Notes: a model not told the origin generated them from the sequence alone. A DNA stretch of 64,000 nt from Spongilla lacustris (GCA_949361645.1 OX442437.1:1-64000); one strand, 5' to 3'; positions 27,497-41,459 are shown, counted from the stretch's first letter. Program-made: numbers and translations.

Positions 27497-27809
27497 GTAC
27501 ATACGTACATACATACATACATACATACATACATACATACATACATACATACATACATACATACATACATACATACATACATACATACATACATACATAC
27601 ATACATACATACATACATACATACATACATACATACATACATACATACATACATACATACATACATACATACATACATACATACATACATACATACATAC
27701 ATACATACATACATACATACATACATACATACATACATACATACATACATACATACATACATACATACATACATACATACATACATACATACATACATAC
27801 ATACATACA
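27497..27809. repeat. (CATA)n microsatellite, pure
   Basis: About 78 near-perfect CATA units between CGTACGTACATACGTA and AATAACATACATGTA. It lies where the nested right arm meets the outer right arm. Confidence 0.97.
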
Positions 27810-29270
27810 ATAACATACATGTACATACATGCACACACACCATACATCACATGCACAGCATGCAGCATGCATGCCTTCTTGCACTAAACTCGTTTGCCTT
27901 GACATAAAATACATACTAATAAAATCATCACATTAGAGAGCTGTGCAAGAAATGACAACATTAGTAAGCAAGCAGTACAGGATACATGACAACAGTTGAC
28001 AACCCATTCGAAGCCCATGAAAAGATATCTATGTGACCTTCTACTCCCTCATATTGTTCTTATTAGTTATCATGGCAACCTGATAAGGTACTCTCACCTT
28101 GTGCAACCATCTTAGAATTATCAGTGCTGTTGTTGTACACACTTTATAGAAAGGCAGGGGTAGATAGGGAGTACGTGGAAGAGGGAGGGAGGATGAGGAG
28201 GAAGGGTTCCATAAGGTTTAATCTATGGCTAAACTGTAACATTTGGTCACATATGCACATGTTTCCATACGCCATTAAACAGGACGCTGACTGGCGATAG
28301 TATAGGTGGGTAAAGACTAGAGAAACACACTATTAATCTTCACCAACGCACGCGCACATTCTAAATTAGTATACTGTTTGTAGCATCAGGTAAACACCAC
28401 GATACAGAACGCTATAAATAGGTAACACACGCCTACAGGGTACGTGTTCCGCGCAGAGCGGTCGATTCCGGTCATTGGAGACAGGTCGGTACTGCTTCCA
28501 GACCATTATTCCGTTGCAGATGGAGCATTTTTCATTATATTGATAAAGACGACGGTACTTCATTTTTCATTTTTCAATACTTTGCGGCGCACTGGATTTA
28601 GGCCACAAATTGAATTCGATCACGTGCAACTTTGACAATCCAGCCCAAAAAGCCCTCCGTGTATAAATAGAAATAGGAGAAATTAAATTGTGGAAAAGTA
28701 CACGGACCTACACGGACCGGGGTCCGTGTATATTTCCGCCATTTCATTTATTTGTTTTTCTATTATAGGAAAATAAAATAATGACCGAAAATAGGGTTAG
28801 ATTTAATATTCCAGTTGATAAAATTCGCTACATAATAGCCATTATTTCATCCTGTCGTAAAAATGAATTAACCAAATAACCATCAAATCGTATTCCAAAA
28901 AAATTGAAAAACGAAAAATGTAAAATGGCTTGGAACTGGAACTAATGCGCATACGAGGGGTCGTTCCTGGAACACGACATGGATCCACGCCCGAAGCAAA
29001 GGGAGGTGTGTCTTATCCAGTAGTCTCGTACCCGGACCCGGTTCCCAACATAGCGGCGATGTAACTTTCCGCAGCTGTTGGAAACCTAGGGTCTGGATAC
29101 GAGACTCAACCATAGATCTACAGTTCTAATATCTATGCCTCAACTCTCTGTGAACTGAACAGTGGCTGTGCCTTTATATTAGCCTAGGGAAAACTGAATG
29201 ATCATACCCCACCCCACCCCTCACCCCACCCTCCACCCCACCCCCCCCCCACCCCCCCACCCCCCACCCC

Positions 29271-29304
<34 letters not shown>

Positions 29305-29578
29305 ACAGGGCAATTTAGCTGTGATTGTTTCGCTCCTCAGTAAGCAGGCATTGGCGGTGGCGGTGCAGGAAGCGGTGCCAATCATGGCGTTAAATCACGT
29401 CGGCCAGCGAATGCCCCCATGATATGGTCCCCGTGCAATCCTAACAGTAACACCACTGGATCAGCTAAGATCGTAAACACTGAAATTGACTGAATATTAA
29501 GATTTAAAATTATGTATGCGTGTTGTTTACATGTGTGCGTACGTGCGTGTGTTCGTATGTATGTGACGTGTGTGTATG

Positions 29579-29612
<34 letters not shown>

Positions 29613-31078
29613 GTGTGTGTGATCTAGCTGAGCAATATGTTATTTGAGGGAGATCATTAACATACATGCATGCGTTGTAAGCAGTAAAGTGATGGAGGGG
29701 GTGTAAAATTATGGAATTATCTAAGAATACCAGTGTGTGTATGTGTGTGTGCTTGTGTGTGTGCAAGTGTCCAGTGTGTATGTGTGTGTATAGTCAGTAT
29801 TGTCCTCCAACACAGTTAAGACAATACACCTTATCTGGTTCTAACACCATTTGCTATTACTACCAACAGTACACTTACTGAAATGATTATCATGGATATG
29901 CTTGATAATTAGAAAAGAGGCAAGTCTGTAGCCTATATGTTACGCTTCTTGCTCACACAATGTATAATAGTATACCTGTTAGGCTGTTAATGTATTAGAT
30001 AACATACATGTACACATAATGCGATAAAGCTAATGTCAGTCTAGTCTGGGAACCAGACTACAACAAGTGTGTGCGTGCGTGTGTATGGTCTGAGCAGCAA
30101 AATGCATTGTTTGTACTTGTTGTATGTGGGAAGTTACATATATGCGCGTGTTGTGATGGAAAGCATAAGATGAAGGAGGGGTGCATGTGTGTAGGTGCCT
30201 GGCAAAACTTATATTTTCAGTGCAGGACATGCACAGGACATGTCATTCAACAAATAATACTGCTCTCAACAGTACAAGTGTAGCAATTTGTAATACTGTA
30301 CATTTGTAATGTTAAGAAGGGGGACCCAGGGGGCTGGTTTGGGCTAATACCTAGCTATGAGAAACTTCACTAGTCGTGCAATTTAGACCCATAAGAAATT
30401 TATTCAGTGTAGCCACCATTCATTGAACAACTATAGAATGAAAATGAGATGGCTGCTTTTTCATTCTTAGAAATGCTTGGGAGTTGTGCATGGAATACAA
30501 TTAGTTTATAGAGGGCTCCCAAAGTAGTATAGCCTAGGGTATTTTTGCAGTGAGGATGGATTTCAAATTGTCACTCTCATCATCAATGAAAACAATCGAC
30601 AATCAATCTTGTTCTCAACACTCTACAGTATATGCCAACTTTGAAGAGGTCAGAAGGTGTGAGCTAGGAGATCATAGCATATTTGCATCATCACACACGT
30701 AGGATAAATGATTATAATTGAACGTTATAGTAACGCATTTATTCATCACACTAGTACTGATTGATACAAGAGTCCAATTTTCAAATAGCAAGAGCTTCTG
30801 TCAGATGAATATACATTTTAAGAAGTTGCAAAATTCTGCCAGCTCTGCATATGAACATTATGTATTAAAATATACCTCTGAGGCAGATGAGTGAGGGGAG
30901 AGGATGAGAGGAGATTGTAGTGCAACAAATGACATACTGATAGTTAGCAAGGCGAGATGCCAAATGAGAGAGACCCAGGCTTTATATTACTCACCAGCTA
31001 AAGGTGCACAAACCGGCCCAGCCCAACTAAATTTTCGCTATTACATGCAGCCTATTTGCATATGTATGTGTAATTGTA

Positions 31079-31127
<49 letters not shown>

Positions 31128-32907
31128 ATGGATATTATGTTCATGTATACATACTATATGCAATATGTTGAATTAAATCCATTCATGGTATATTATCAAT
31201 GCATTAGGACAGCATCTATAGTCTAGGTACCACAATTATTCATAAAACTTACAGCTGCTACATGCTTCAAGGGGGGAAAATATAGGTCATTGGCCTTCAA
31301 TCTGATCTCATGTTTAAAGTAATAAAGGTACGTACTTTTATTAATCTATACTGTCTTCTCCTCACCAACAGTACACTTACTGAAGTGACTAACATGCATG
31401 TGTGCATGCTCTTGTTTTTGCAGTCACTTCAGTAAGATAACTGTTGGAAAATGGTGTGTACACAGACAGAAATGAAGAGACTGATCTGTTGGTGGACAGT
31501 ACATACACATACACACACTTGCACACACACTAGCATGCACACACATACACACAAAACACACGCAACATACATATGTACACACATGTATGAATTTCAATAT
31601 TCAATGTTACAATCCGCGCTAATCCAGTGGTGTAGGATTTGACTATGGAGGCATTAGCTGGCATACATGATTTTAATGCCATGGACAAATAATTGAGAAA
31701 CGGTTGCAGCTGAATTGAATTCCCCCTCCCCCACCCCACCCCCTACCTAGTACCATAATGCACCTATGAGCGGTCTCTCCCCCCGGTGCGAGCACCGATG
31801 GGGCAATGGTGGGGGATTTGACAATTGTAAATCCCACCCTTGGGGCATTCTAGCCATTCTAATCCCACTACATAATTATATGTGTATGTGTGTGTGCGTA
31901 TTTGAATACATGTGTGCATGGATATTGTGTACCTGTATAGATATTATATGCAATATGTTGAATTATGGTGGGTTAAATCCATTCATTGTATGTTATCAAT
32001 GCCTTAGGTCTGTGAACAGCATCATTAAGGAGCCAGCATACACAGACAGGGCAATGGATCTTGTGTACCTATATAGATATTATATGCAGGGCGACTTGTC
32101 ACATGCAACTGAAATAAATATGGGTAAAAGTTCCATAATTGTTTAGTTTACATGGTTTGTGGAACTTCTATCCATACTCATTTGAGTTGCTTGGACAAGT
32201 CCCCAGTATGCTGGCCTTTTATCTAGGTAACAGAATTATTCATAAAACCTACAGCTGCTACATGCTTCAAGGGGGAACTTTTAGGTGGTGTGCCTTCAAT
32301 CTGATCACATGTTTATAGTAGTAAACATATATTCATCTACTTTGACCTCCCATCACCAACAGTACACTAAAATGGAAGGGTTATGCCCTTGTTTTTTTTT
32401 TTTTTTTTTAATTTTATTTGCATATCCATGAAAATCATTTCAGTAAGTGTACTGTTGTTAGTAATAGCAAATGGTGGGTGGCAGGGTTAGAACCAGATAA
32501 GGTGTATTGTCTTAACTGTGGTGGAGGACAATACTGACTATACACACGCATACACACACTTGCACACACACAAGCACACACACATACACACACTGGTATT
32601 CTTAGATAATTCCATAATTTTACACCCCCTCCATCACTTTACTGCTTACAACGCATGCATGCATGTATGTTAATGATCTCCCTCAAATAACATATTGCTC
32701 AGCTAGATCACACACACACACACATACACACACACACACACACACAACATACACACACGTCACATACATACGAACACACGCACGTACGCACACATGTAAA
32801 CTGACAACACGCATACATAATTTTAAATTTTAATATTCAGTCAATTTCAGTGTTTACGATCTTAGCTGATCCAGTGGTGTTACTGTTAGGATTGCACGGG
32901 GACCATA

Positions 32908-34156
32908 CAGTGGTGTTCACCGAAAGTGGGGGAAAATGCAATAATGCACATTTTTGATTTTATCTCATGAATGGTATACAATTATATCATGCCATTCCAT
33001 TTTTAGATTCAGCATCTACTTCTGAACAGAGTACATTTGCTTTAATTCAATTATAACTTGTAAACAAAACAATGCACCATAGTAAACAAATGCTGGTCAG
33101 GTTGGATGTTCAAGGCTATAACTCCTCTATACTTTGTAGTTAAGCTACCAATTTTTTTTTGTATGTACCCAATACAGGTGAGTACCTATAGTGTTGTGTT
33201 GAGCTCTTAAGTCTCACTCGCTGTGGAGATCGGTAGGAAAGTATCGCTTTTCAGAGGGAGGCGTGGTCTTCGTATGAATTCGGACAAATTAGTTTGACTT
33301 AAGAATTAAAATTTACTTTTTCTAAATGAGAGGTCTCTGGGGTATCCATATAATTTATAATAATTTTCTGGCAGCTTGCTATCGGCATTAAACAATCCAT
33401 GAAATGCTAAAAATCTTAACATTGAAAGCCATTTTTCAACCGTTTTTAGGATTTCTCCGTATATCATTGTAAAAATGTAGCAGTATTTGCGTTTGTAAGC
33501 ACTGTACGTAACTTTTAAAAGCATTTCTACGTGTAGAATACTTGATAGAATAAGTACAAATGCAAATATCATGATTATGTGCTACACGTTTACTACCATA
33601 TACGGAGAAATCCTAAAAACGGTTGGAAAATGGCTTTCAATGTTACGATTTTTAGCATTTCATGGATTGTTTAATGCCGATAGCAAGCTGCCAAAAAATT
33701 ATTATAAATTATATGGATACCCCAGAGACCTCTCATTTAGAAAAAGTAAATTTTAATTCTTAAGTCAAACTAATTTGTCCGAATTCATACGAAGACCACG
33801 CCTCCCTCTGAAAAGCGATACTTTCCTACCGATCTCCACAGCGAGTGATACTTAAGAGCTCAACACAACACTATAGGTACTCACCTGTATTGGGTACATA
33901 CAAAAAAAATTTGGTAGCTTAACTACAAAGTATAGAGGAGTTACAGCCTTGAACATCCAACCTGACCAGCAGTTGTTTACTATGGTGCATGGTTTTGTTT
34001 ACAAGTTATAATTGAATTAAAGCAAATGTACTCTGTTCAGAAGTAGATGCTGAATCTAAAAATGTAATTGGCATGATACAATTATATACCATTCATGAGA
34101 TAAAATCAAAAATGTGCATTATTGCATTTTTTCCCCTCTTTCAGTGAACACCACTG
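32908..34156. mobile_element. Tc1/mariner-like foldback element, TA duplication
   Basis: Near-palindromic 1,249 bp: it begins CAGTGGTGTTCACCGAAAG and ends CTTTCAGTGAACACCACTG, with arms complementary almost to the centre near 33,570. It is flanked by TA on both sides (32,906-07 and 34,157-58). The empty site, with a single TA, survives in the opposite arm of the host repeat at 29,423-24. Both arms can encode the same short peptide (LSMLRFLAFHGLFNADSKLP), so part of a former gene may have been duplicated into both arms; I see no transposase motif in it. Confidence 0.85.
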
Positions 34157-34167
34157 TATCATGGGGG

Positions 34168-34932
34168 CAGGGTTGCCGAAGGCCAGCCCGGCCTGCCAGG
34201 TCGGCCTGCCAGGCCGGACATTTAGCTTGGCCTGGCAGGCCGGACCGTGACCTGACAGGCCGGCAGGCCGGGATCCACCCACTTATTGTAATAAATTATT
34301 AATTCATTTTGCGATGTCTATAGCTAGCTAGCTAGCTATACATGTATATAGTAATAATAGTTATTACAATCAGTTGGTAATGGTTACAACTTACAAACTA
34401 CAGATACAGAAACTGAGTCTGAGATACATAACACGCAGTGATGCAAACAGCGCGCTTGCTATCTAATTAACCATGCATTGTGCTTCAGCATGACACACGC
34501 CTCCAAACGTTGAGGGAGAAGATTCCATCTCTGGCGCTGTTGAATCAGCTTAGCTCGCGAAAACACCCGCTCGGATGGAGCTGAAGAAGCAGGAATAGCT
34601 AAATACTTCCTGGCAAGCTTTGCAATTTTGGGGAATTGCCCATCGTGCATTTTCCACCACGCTAGAGGGTCAATAGGGGAATTTGCATCTATGATTCGGG
34701 CCTCAGGAACAAGCAGCCATGCATCATACTCCCCCTGAACTGCGGCTCTCTTTAATAAATTGTTTAATAATATCATAATGTTTTGTGGTTAGCCATGAAT
34801 TTTTAATTAATTGTTTAATAACATCAATTTATCCGACCTGGCAGGCCGGCCTGGCAGGCCGGGCCTGGCAGGCCGGGCCTTTCAGGCCGGCCGGTCACAG
34901 GCCGGACCCCGGCCTGACTTTCGGCAACCCTG
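34168..34932 (-). mobile_element. hAT transposon deletion derivative with dimerisation-domain remnant
   Basis: The TIRs CAGGGTTGCCGAA/TTCGGCAACCCTG are of classic hAT type. The 8-bp target duplication CATGGGGG is perfect on both sides (34,160-67 and 34,933-40), and the single-copy empty site is at 29,414-29,421 in the opposite arm. GC-rich GGCCTGGCAGGCC subterminal repeats lie inside both ends. On the minus strand 34,459-34,776 encodes DPLAWWKMHDGQFPKIAKLA and IPASSAPSERVFSRAKLI, the C-terminal hAT dimerisation motif. The N-terminal and catalytic parts are missing, so it cannot move on its own. Confidence 0.92.
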
Positions 34933-35800
34933 CATGGGGGCATTCGCTGGCCGACGTGATTTAACGCCATGATTGGCACCGCTTCCTGCACCGCCATCGC
35001 CAATGCCTGCTTACTGAGAAGCGAAACAATCACAGCTAAATTGCCCTGTCCGGGGGGGTGGGGTGGGGGTGGGGTGGAGGGTGGGGTGAGGGGTGGGGTG
35101 GGGTATGATCATTCAGTTTTCCCTAGGCTAATATAAAGGCACAGCCACTGTTCAGTTCACAGAGAGTTGAGGCATAGATATTAGAACTGTAGATCTATGG
35201 TTGAGTCTCGTATCCAGACCCTAGGTTTCCAACAGTTGCGGAAGGTTACATCGCCGCTATGTTGGGAACCGGGTCTGGGTACGAGACTACTGGATAAAGT
35301 ATTCTAGAGACACACCTCCCTTTGCTTCGGGCGTGGATCCATGTCGTAACGATCGCGACCCCTCGTACCGCGCATTAGTTCCAGTTCCAAGCCATTTTTC
35401 ATTTTCTATTTTTTTGGAATACGATTTGATGGTTATTTGGTTAATTCATTTTTACGACAGGATGAAATAACGGCTATTATGTAGCGAATTTTATCAACTG
35501 GAATATTAAATCTAACCCTATTTTCGGTCAATATTTTATTTTCCTATAATAGAAAAACAAATAAATCAAATGGCGGAAATATACACGGACCGGGGGGGGG
35601 GCCAGGATTGACAGCCGGGAATATGTTGTCCACTTTTGGCCGATTCAACCAGCGGGGGGGGGGGGGGCTATGGCACCCTACCCGGGATGCCCATGATCAT
35701 TGAAAATACACGCCAAATCTAATTCACACACAAAACCGTTTCACTATGGAGTCACTCATTGTTATAAGTCACTATATAGGGATAATCTAGTAATCAATCA

Positions 35801-36494
35801 TCACTCATTAACATTACAGGTTACCGAAGTCACTAGAGAGTCACTAGGAAGTACAAAATGAGTATCACTGTTGCAGCTAACAGTATCCGTTTTGTGCACC
35901 GTAGCAGCATTCTGACTAGAGCCATAATTTCCCACCACTCTTTTAATTCCATTCAAGGGACGAGTCCACCTTTTTTTAATCGTTGAAATGAAGACTATTA
36001 ACATGTGTACTAGGAGAGCAGTACCAGCTGCAAAACTCCATGCAGGAATGAAAAATGCGCTGGCATATATTAGGTTCAGTTATAGCTTGTCCTCCGACAT
36101 GTAAAGACGGTTTGCAAATGGAATTAAGAAAAACACGCAGAAGACAATGGGATAGACGATAAGGGGGAGGAGATGTTTCAGAGCTTGCATGTGTTGCTCA
36201 CTGCCCATGGCGAATTGCAGTACACTCTGTAAATCAGAACTGCAAATATCACCACCACTGCTATTGTCACAGCGACTAAAATGATAAAGGCCACGCCATA
36301 CAAAAGAACAAACTGTTCAATTTCACCATTTATGGCTATATCCAATGGACAGTTGTTTTTCCAATTTTGAATCCAGCACCACGCCCCAGCTTGCCCATAC
36401 GAGTTGGTAGCAAAAGGAATCACAGCCATCAAAAGTGGAGCACATGTAGAAAATGTGACATATGCCACTTCGAGCCTTTTAAGGTTCTTGTGAA
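35801..36494 (-). pseudogene. 7TM receptor pseudogene, copy A (C-terminal part)
   Basis: It encodes the segment from FHKNLKRLEVAYV through four transmembrane helices to the C-terminus SLVTSVTCNVNE. Compared with copy C (38,567-39,605) it has a 10-nt deletion after LIYRVY (near 36,225) that shifts the frame into NSPWAVSNTCKL and a stop. It also has a Glu-to-stop change after SEDKL (near 36,085). The N-terminal exon is absent; upstream lies a GC-rich tandem repeat. The same two lesions are present in copy B, so they predate the A/B duplication or A and B are two haplotypes of one locus. Confidence 0.88.
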
Positions 36495-36512
36495 ATACAG
36501 CAAGGAGTGTAT

Positions 36513-36672
36513 CCGTGGAGGGGGCGGGGCAGGGAGTGTATAGTGCTGTGGAGGGGGCGGGGCACGGAGGGTGTAGTGCAGTGGAGGGGGCGGGGCACGG
36601 AGTGTATAGTGCTGTGGAGGGGGCGGGGCAGGGAGTGTATAGTGCTGTGGAGGGGGCGGGGCAGGGAGGAGT
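36513..36672. repeat. tandem repeat of ~32-bp GC-rich unit
   Basis: About five copies of GTGGAGGGGGCGGGGCAGGG followed by AGTGTATAGTGCT, mirrored at 43,717-43,868 in the inverted copy. The ORFs through it are repeat artefacts. It replaces the upstream exon of the receptor in copy A. Confidence 0.9.
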
Positions 36673-37014
36673 GATGATATATTGTATTTACATGTTGAGG
36701 TTTTGAGGTTCACTTTTTCACTGTACTGTGAGGGATTTAATTCAGCAATGCTTATGTAAACAGGGAGGTGTTTTTTGCTTACAGGTTAGGGAAAATCCAA
36801 CACCATTTGGTACCTGATACATGGCTGGTGGTTAGGTATAGACCTATGAAGCAAACATGTTAAAAGTTTATAACGTGTGGAACTTCTATTTGACCATAGC
36901 AAAAAGCTTTGTAAGCTCCTGCCAATAAACCTATACCAGCATAGTTCTCTAGCTATTAGCTGCCAGAATCAGCAAGTTTCAGGTTGGGGGAGGTGAAATA
37001 TAAATGGCATTACA

Positions 37015-38142
<1,128 letters not shown>

Positions 38143-38301
38143 TTTGTTAGAATGGAGGTTGGACTTGTCTTATGTCATAATCTGTAACATTGCATAACAC
38201 CCGGCCCCCCTCCCTCAGTGATTGATAGGTCAGTTGTGTGAATTTTGGCAGTGATCAACCCCAATAGAATACGTTGTCCGCTTTCAGCCAATTCAACCAG
38301 A

Positions 38302-38329
38302 GGGGGGGGGGGGGGGGGGGGGGGGGGGG
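38302..38329. repeat. poly-G run
   Basis: 28 G in a row, in the shared segment downstream of receptor copy C. The corresponding run in copy A (35,654-35,667) is shorter. Confidence 0.95.
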
Positions 38330-38566
38330 TTGGCCGCTTTAATCCAATTCAGCCAGAGTTGGGGGTGCGCAAGTATGTAAACGTTTATTACAAGCGGGTG
38401 GGGAGCATTCATTCTCGAAGGGGGGGTCCATGGCACCCCGGGGATGCCCATGATCATCGGATTCTCTCCAAAAATACATGCCAAATCAAATTCACACACA
38501 AAACCGTTTCACTATGGAGTCACTCATTGTTATAAGTCACTATAGGGATAATCTAGTAATCAATCA

Positions 38567-39605
38567 TCACTCATTAACATTACAGGTTACCGAAGTCACT
38601 AGAGAGTCACTAGGAAGTACAAAATGAGTATCACTGTTGCAGCTAACAGTATCCGTTTTGTGCACCGTAGCAGCATTCTGACTAGAGCCATAATTTTCCA
38701 TTACTCTTATAATTCCATTCAATGGACGAGTCCACCTTTTTTTAATCGTTGAAATGAAGACTATTAACATGTGTACTAGGAGAGCAGTACCAGCTGCAAA
38801 ACTCCATGCAGGAATGAAAAATGCGCTGGCATATATTAGGTTCAGTTCTAGTTTGTCCTCCAACATGTAAAGACGGTTTACAAATGGAATTAAGAAAAAC
38901 ACGCAGAAGACAATGGGATAGACGATAAGGGGGAGGAGATGTTTCAGAGCTTGCATGTGTTGCTCACTGCCCATGGCGAATTGATCATGTCTGCTGTACA
39001 CTCTGTAAATCAGAACTGCAAACATCACCACCACTGCTATTGTCACAGCGACTAAAAGGATAAAGGCCACGCCATACAAAAGAACAAACTGTTCAATTTC
39101 ACCATTTATGGCTATATCCAATGGACAGTTGTTTTTCCAATTTTGAATCCAGCACCACGCCCCAGCTTGCCCATACGAGTTGGTAGCAAAAGGAATCACA
39201 GCCATCAAAAGTGGAGCACATGTAGAAAATGCGACATATGCCACTTCGAGCCTTTTAAGGTTCTTGTGAAATCAGTTCAGCAAAACAAAAAAGATGGAAA
39301 GTGAGGCATACTTCAAATAACACTTTCATCATAATGAGCAATTGGCCAAAGAAACCCACTGCTTGGCATATCGGATGAGGGGCGCCGAATGCCAAAAAGA
39401 GCCCAACTGTTGACATACCGAACAGAAGTGAACTCAATCCTTGGTAGAGGGCTAAACGGTACGATAGCATCTTGTAAAGTCTGAGAACGAGCAAGAGGGT
39501 GATTGCTAGTGAGCAAACCACTACAGCGGCTCCTCCAGTAGCTATTCCAAGATAAGCAAGCTGCTTTACAATACCCTCGGGCAAATGCGTTGAACAATTA
39601 CTCAT
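38567..39605 (-). CDS. 7TM receptor, copy C (most complete; frame broken or micro-intron)
   Basis: Two frames together give a seven-helix receptor of family 2/cAMP-receptor-like type: MSNCSTHLPEG, TM1 (GIATGGAAVVVCSLAITLLL), TM2 (LALYQGLSSLLFGMS), TM3 (LLIMMKVLFEVCLTFHLF), then NLKRLEVAYVAFS (TM4), the extracellular GAWCWI motif with NNC, TM5, TM6 (LPLIVYPIVFCVFF), TM7 (LIYASAFFIPAWSFAAG) and a cytosolic tail. The first frame runs 39,605 to a stop near 39,255; the second starts within it. Either a 4-nt insertion after FCFA (CTGAACTGATTT where copies A/B have CTGTATTT) breaks the gene at the end of TM3, or a 49-nt intron (39,311-39,263, donor GTATGC, acceptor CACAAG) joins LFE to NLKR in phase, giving 329 aa but removing part of TM3. 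I favour the frameshift because TM3 and its FHKNLKR end look conserved. Ligand and G-protein coupling unknown. Confidence 0.7.
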
Positions 39606-39628
39606 TTTGGAAACAGCTGATCTTGTTA

Positions 39629-41456
39629 CAGTGGAAATCGTGATACTTGTCGTTAAAATTCTTGGGGTGTGTTTTAATGTTAGCTTGATTTTTTAACATT
39701 AACTGTATGCAGTATTGAAAATCTGACAACACAGTGTTGTTGACCAAACATTTGTAAACAAGTACCGGAAATAAGTAAGTGTCACGTGACTAACACGTCT
39801 GTTTGTTTTTGTTTTTAAGTGTCCCAGTCCAAAAAACGGATTTGTAGCATATTTCTCAGCTCCGAGGCAGCAGATCAACACAAAATTTGGTATATAAGAG
39901 AAAAACAAACCTGCCAAACGTTTGGCCGAGTCATATTTCAAACCGGGGAAATACTTTGTGTGTTTTCATGGGAGACACGTTTGTTTAGGTCGAAAAGCGT
40001 TTAGCATGCTGCTTTGCACAGTCGGCGTTATACACGACAGTACATCGATTTTTATACCGAGGGATTGTTATTGCACCATAGGCACCTGTGTTTACAACGT
40101 AACAGTTAATTTTACCGTCAAAATTCTGCTTGCAAACGTTGAAGCTTAGAAAACACGCCATTTTCGAGTGAATCTCATTACAATTATGACGTTATTGGCA
40201 ATTAATTAAAGGTTTTGTATTATGGCTGAAGATGGGAACGGCGAATACGAGAACCAAGCATCAACCAGCGTACAAAAGCGGCGAACTAGTAAAGAGGCAA
40301 ATCATGCTTGGGCATCGTTGAAGCGAAGGAAGGCTCGGAGGGGTAATCCCGAAGCGAAGCAAGTTCCTCAAAGAGCAGAAGGACGTATGCTACTATCGCA
40401 GAGAGTGCAGCCAAAGAATTGGAGTCCCTCGCTGTACACATGCCAAATGCGTCCGATAGTTCTGGAACATACCAAAAACATGTGACTAACATTTGTTTGG
40501 GCATCAGTGGGAGACATTTCGTTGGACACCTCTATGTAGTACATTCGTAATGCAAACGCTCTTGCATCACTATCGGACACATTTGGCATGTGTACAGCGA
40601 GGGACTCCAATTCCTTGGCTGCACTCTCTGCGATAGTAGCATTCGTCCTGCTTTTTGAGGAACCTGCTTTGCTGACCGCGACTATCGCTTCGAAGCGGCA
40701 GCTTCGGAATTACCCCTCGGAGCCTTTCTTCACTTCAAAGGTACCCACACATGACTTGCCTCTTTACTTGATCGCCGCTTTTTTTCGCTGGTTGATGTTT
40801 GGTTCTTAGAAGAACCGTTTTCGCAATTGAAACCGTTCCCGTCTTCAGCCACACCATCGAAACTTTAATTAATATTATGAAATTGTTACAATAACGTAAC
40901 AATTGTAATGAGTTCACTCGAAAATGGCGTGTTTTTTAAGATTCAACGTTTGCAAGCAGAATTTTGACGGTAAAATTAACTGTTACGTTGTAAACATAGG
41001 TGTCTATGGTTCAATAGCCATCCCTCGGTATACAAATCGATGTACTGTCGCGTATAACGCCCACTGTGCAAAGCAGCATGCTAAACGCTTTTCGACCTAA
41101 ACAAACGTGTCTCCCATGAAAACACACAAAGTATTTCCCGGGTTTGAAATATGACTCGGCCAAACGTTTGGCAGGTTTGTTTTTCTCTTATATACCAAAT
41201 TTTGTGTTGATCTGCTGCCTCGGAGCTGAGAAATATGCTACAAATCCGTTTTTTGGACTGGGACACTTAAAAACAAAATCAAACAGACGTGTTAGTCACG
41301 TGACACTTACTTATTTCCGGTACTTGTTTACAAATGTTTGGTCAACAACACTGTGTTGTCAGATTTTCAATACTGCATACAGTTAATGTTAAAAAATCAA
41401 GCTAACATTAAAACACACCCAAACAATTTTAACGACAAGTATCACGATTTCCACTG
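39629..41456. mobile_element. 1.8-kb Tc1/mariner-like foldback element
   Basis: It begins CAGTGGAAATCGTGATACTT and ends with the complement (CACGATTTCCACTG), flanked by TA on both sides. The two ~900-bp arms are complementary, meeting near 40,540. Each arm carries the same start of a reading frame (MAEDGNGEYEN on the left, a mutated mirror on the right), so half of a former gene seems to be folded onto itself. Inserted just upstream of receptor copy C. No transposase catalytic motif recognised. Confidence 0.85.
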
Positions 41457-41459
41457 TAC

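Larger units (their letters stand above)
28719..35592. repeat. 6.9-kb composite inverted-repeat unit with GGTCCGTGTATATTTCCGCC ends
   Basis: The left arm 28,719 to about 29,900 and right arm about 32,420-35,592 are complementary apart from two insertions in the right arm. Removing those insertions (32,908-34,158 and 34,168-34,940) restores collinearity. Landmarks: TGGATCCACGCCC, the CCCCACCCC tract, AAATCACGTCGGCCAGCG, and the TG/CA microsatellite. The interior has a direct duplication (about 31,110-31,440 with 31,910-32,390, sharing TATATGCAATATGTTGAATT). No open gene. It abuts the previous unit with only CTACACGGACC between their ends. Confidence 0.8.

Noticed and set aside
36429..36713. 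94-codon frame APPPPQHYTLP repeated, present identically in both inverted copies
   Set aside because: Identity reflects the duplicated DNA, and the frame is the GC-rich tandem repeat fused to the out-of-frame start of the receptor pseudogene.
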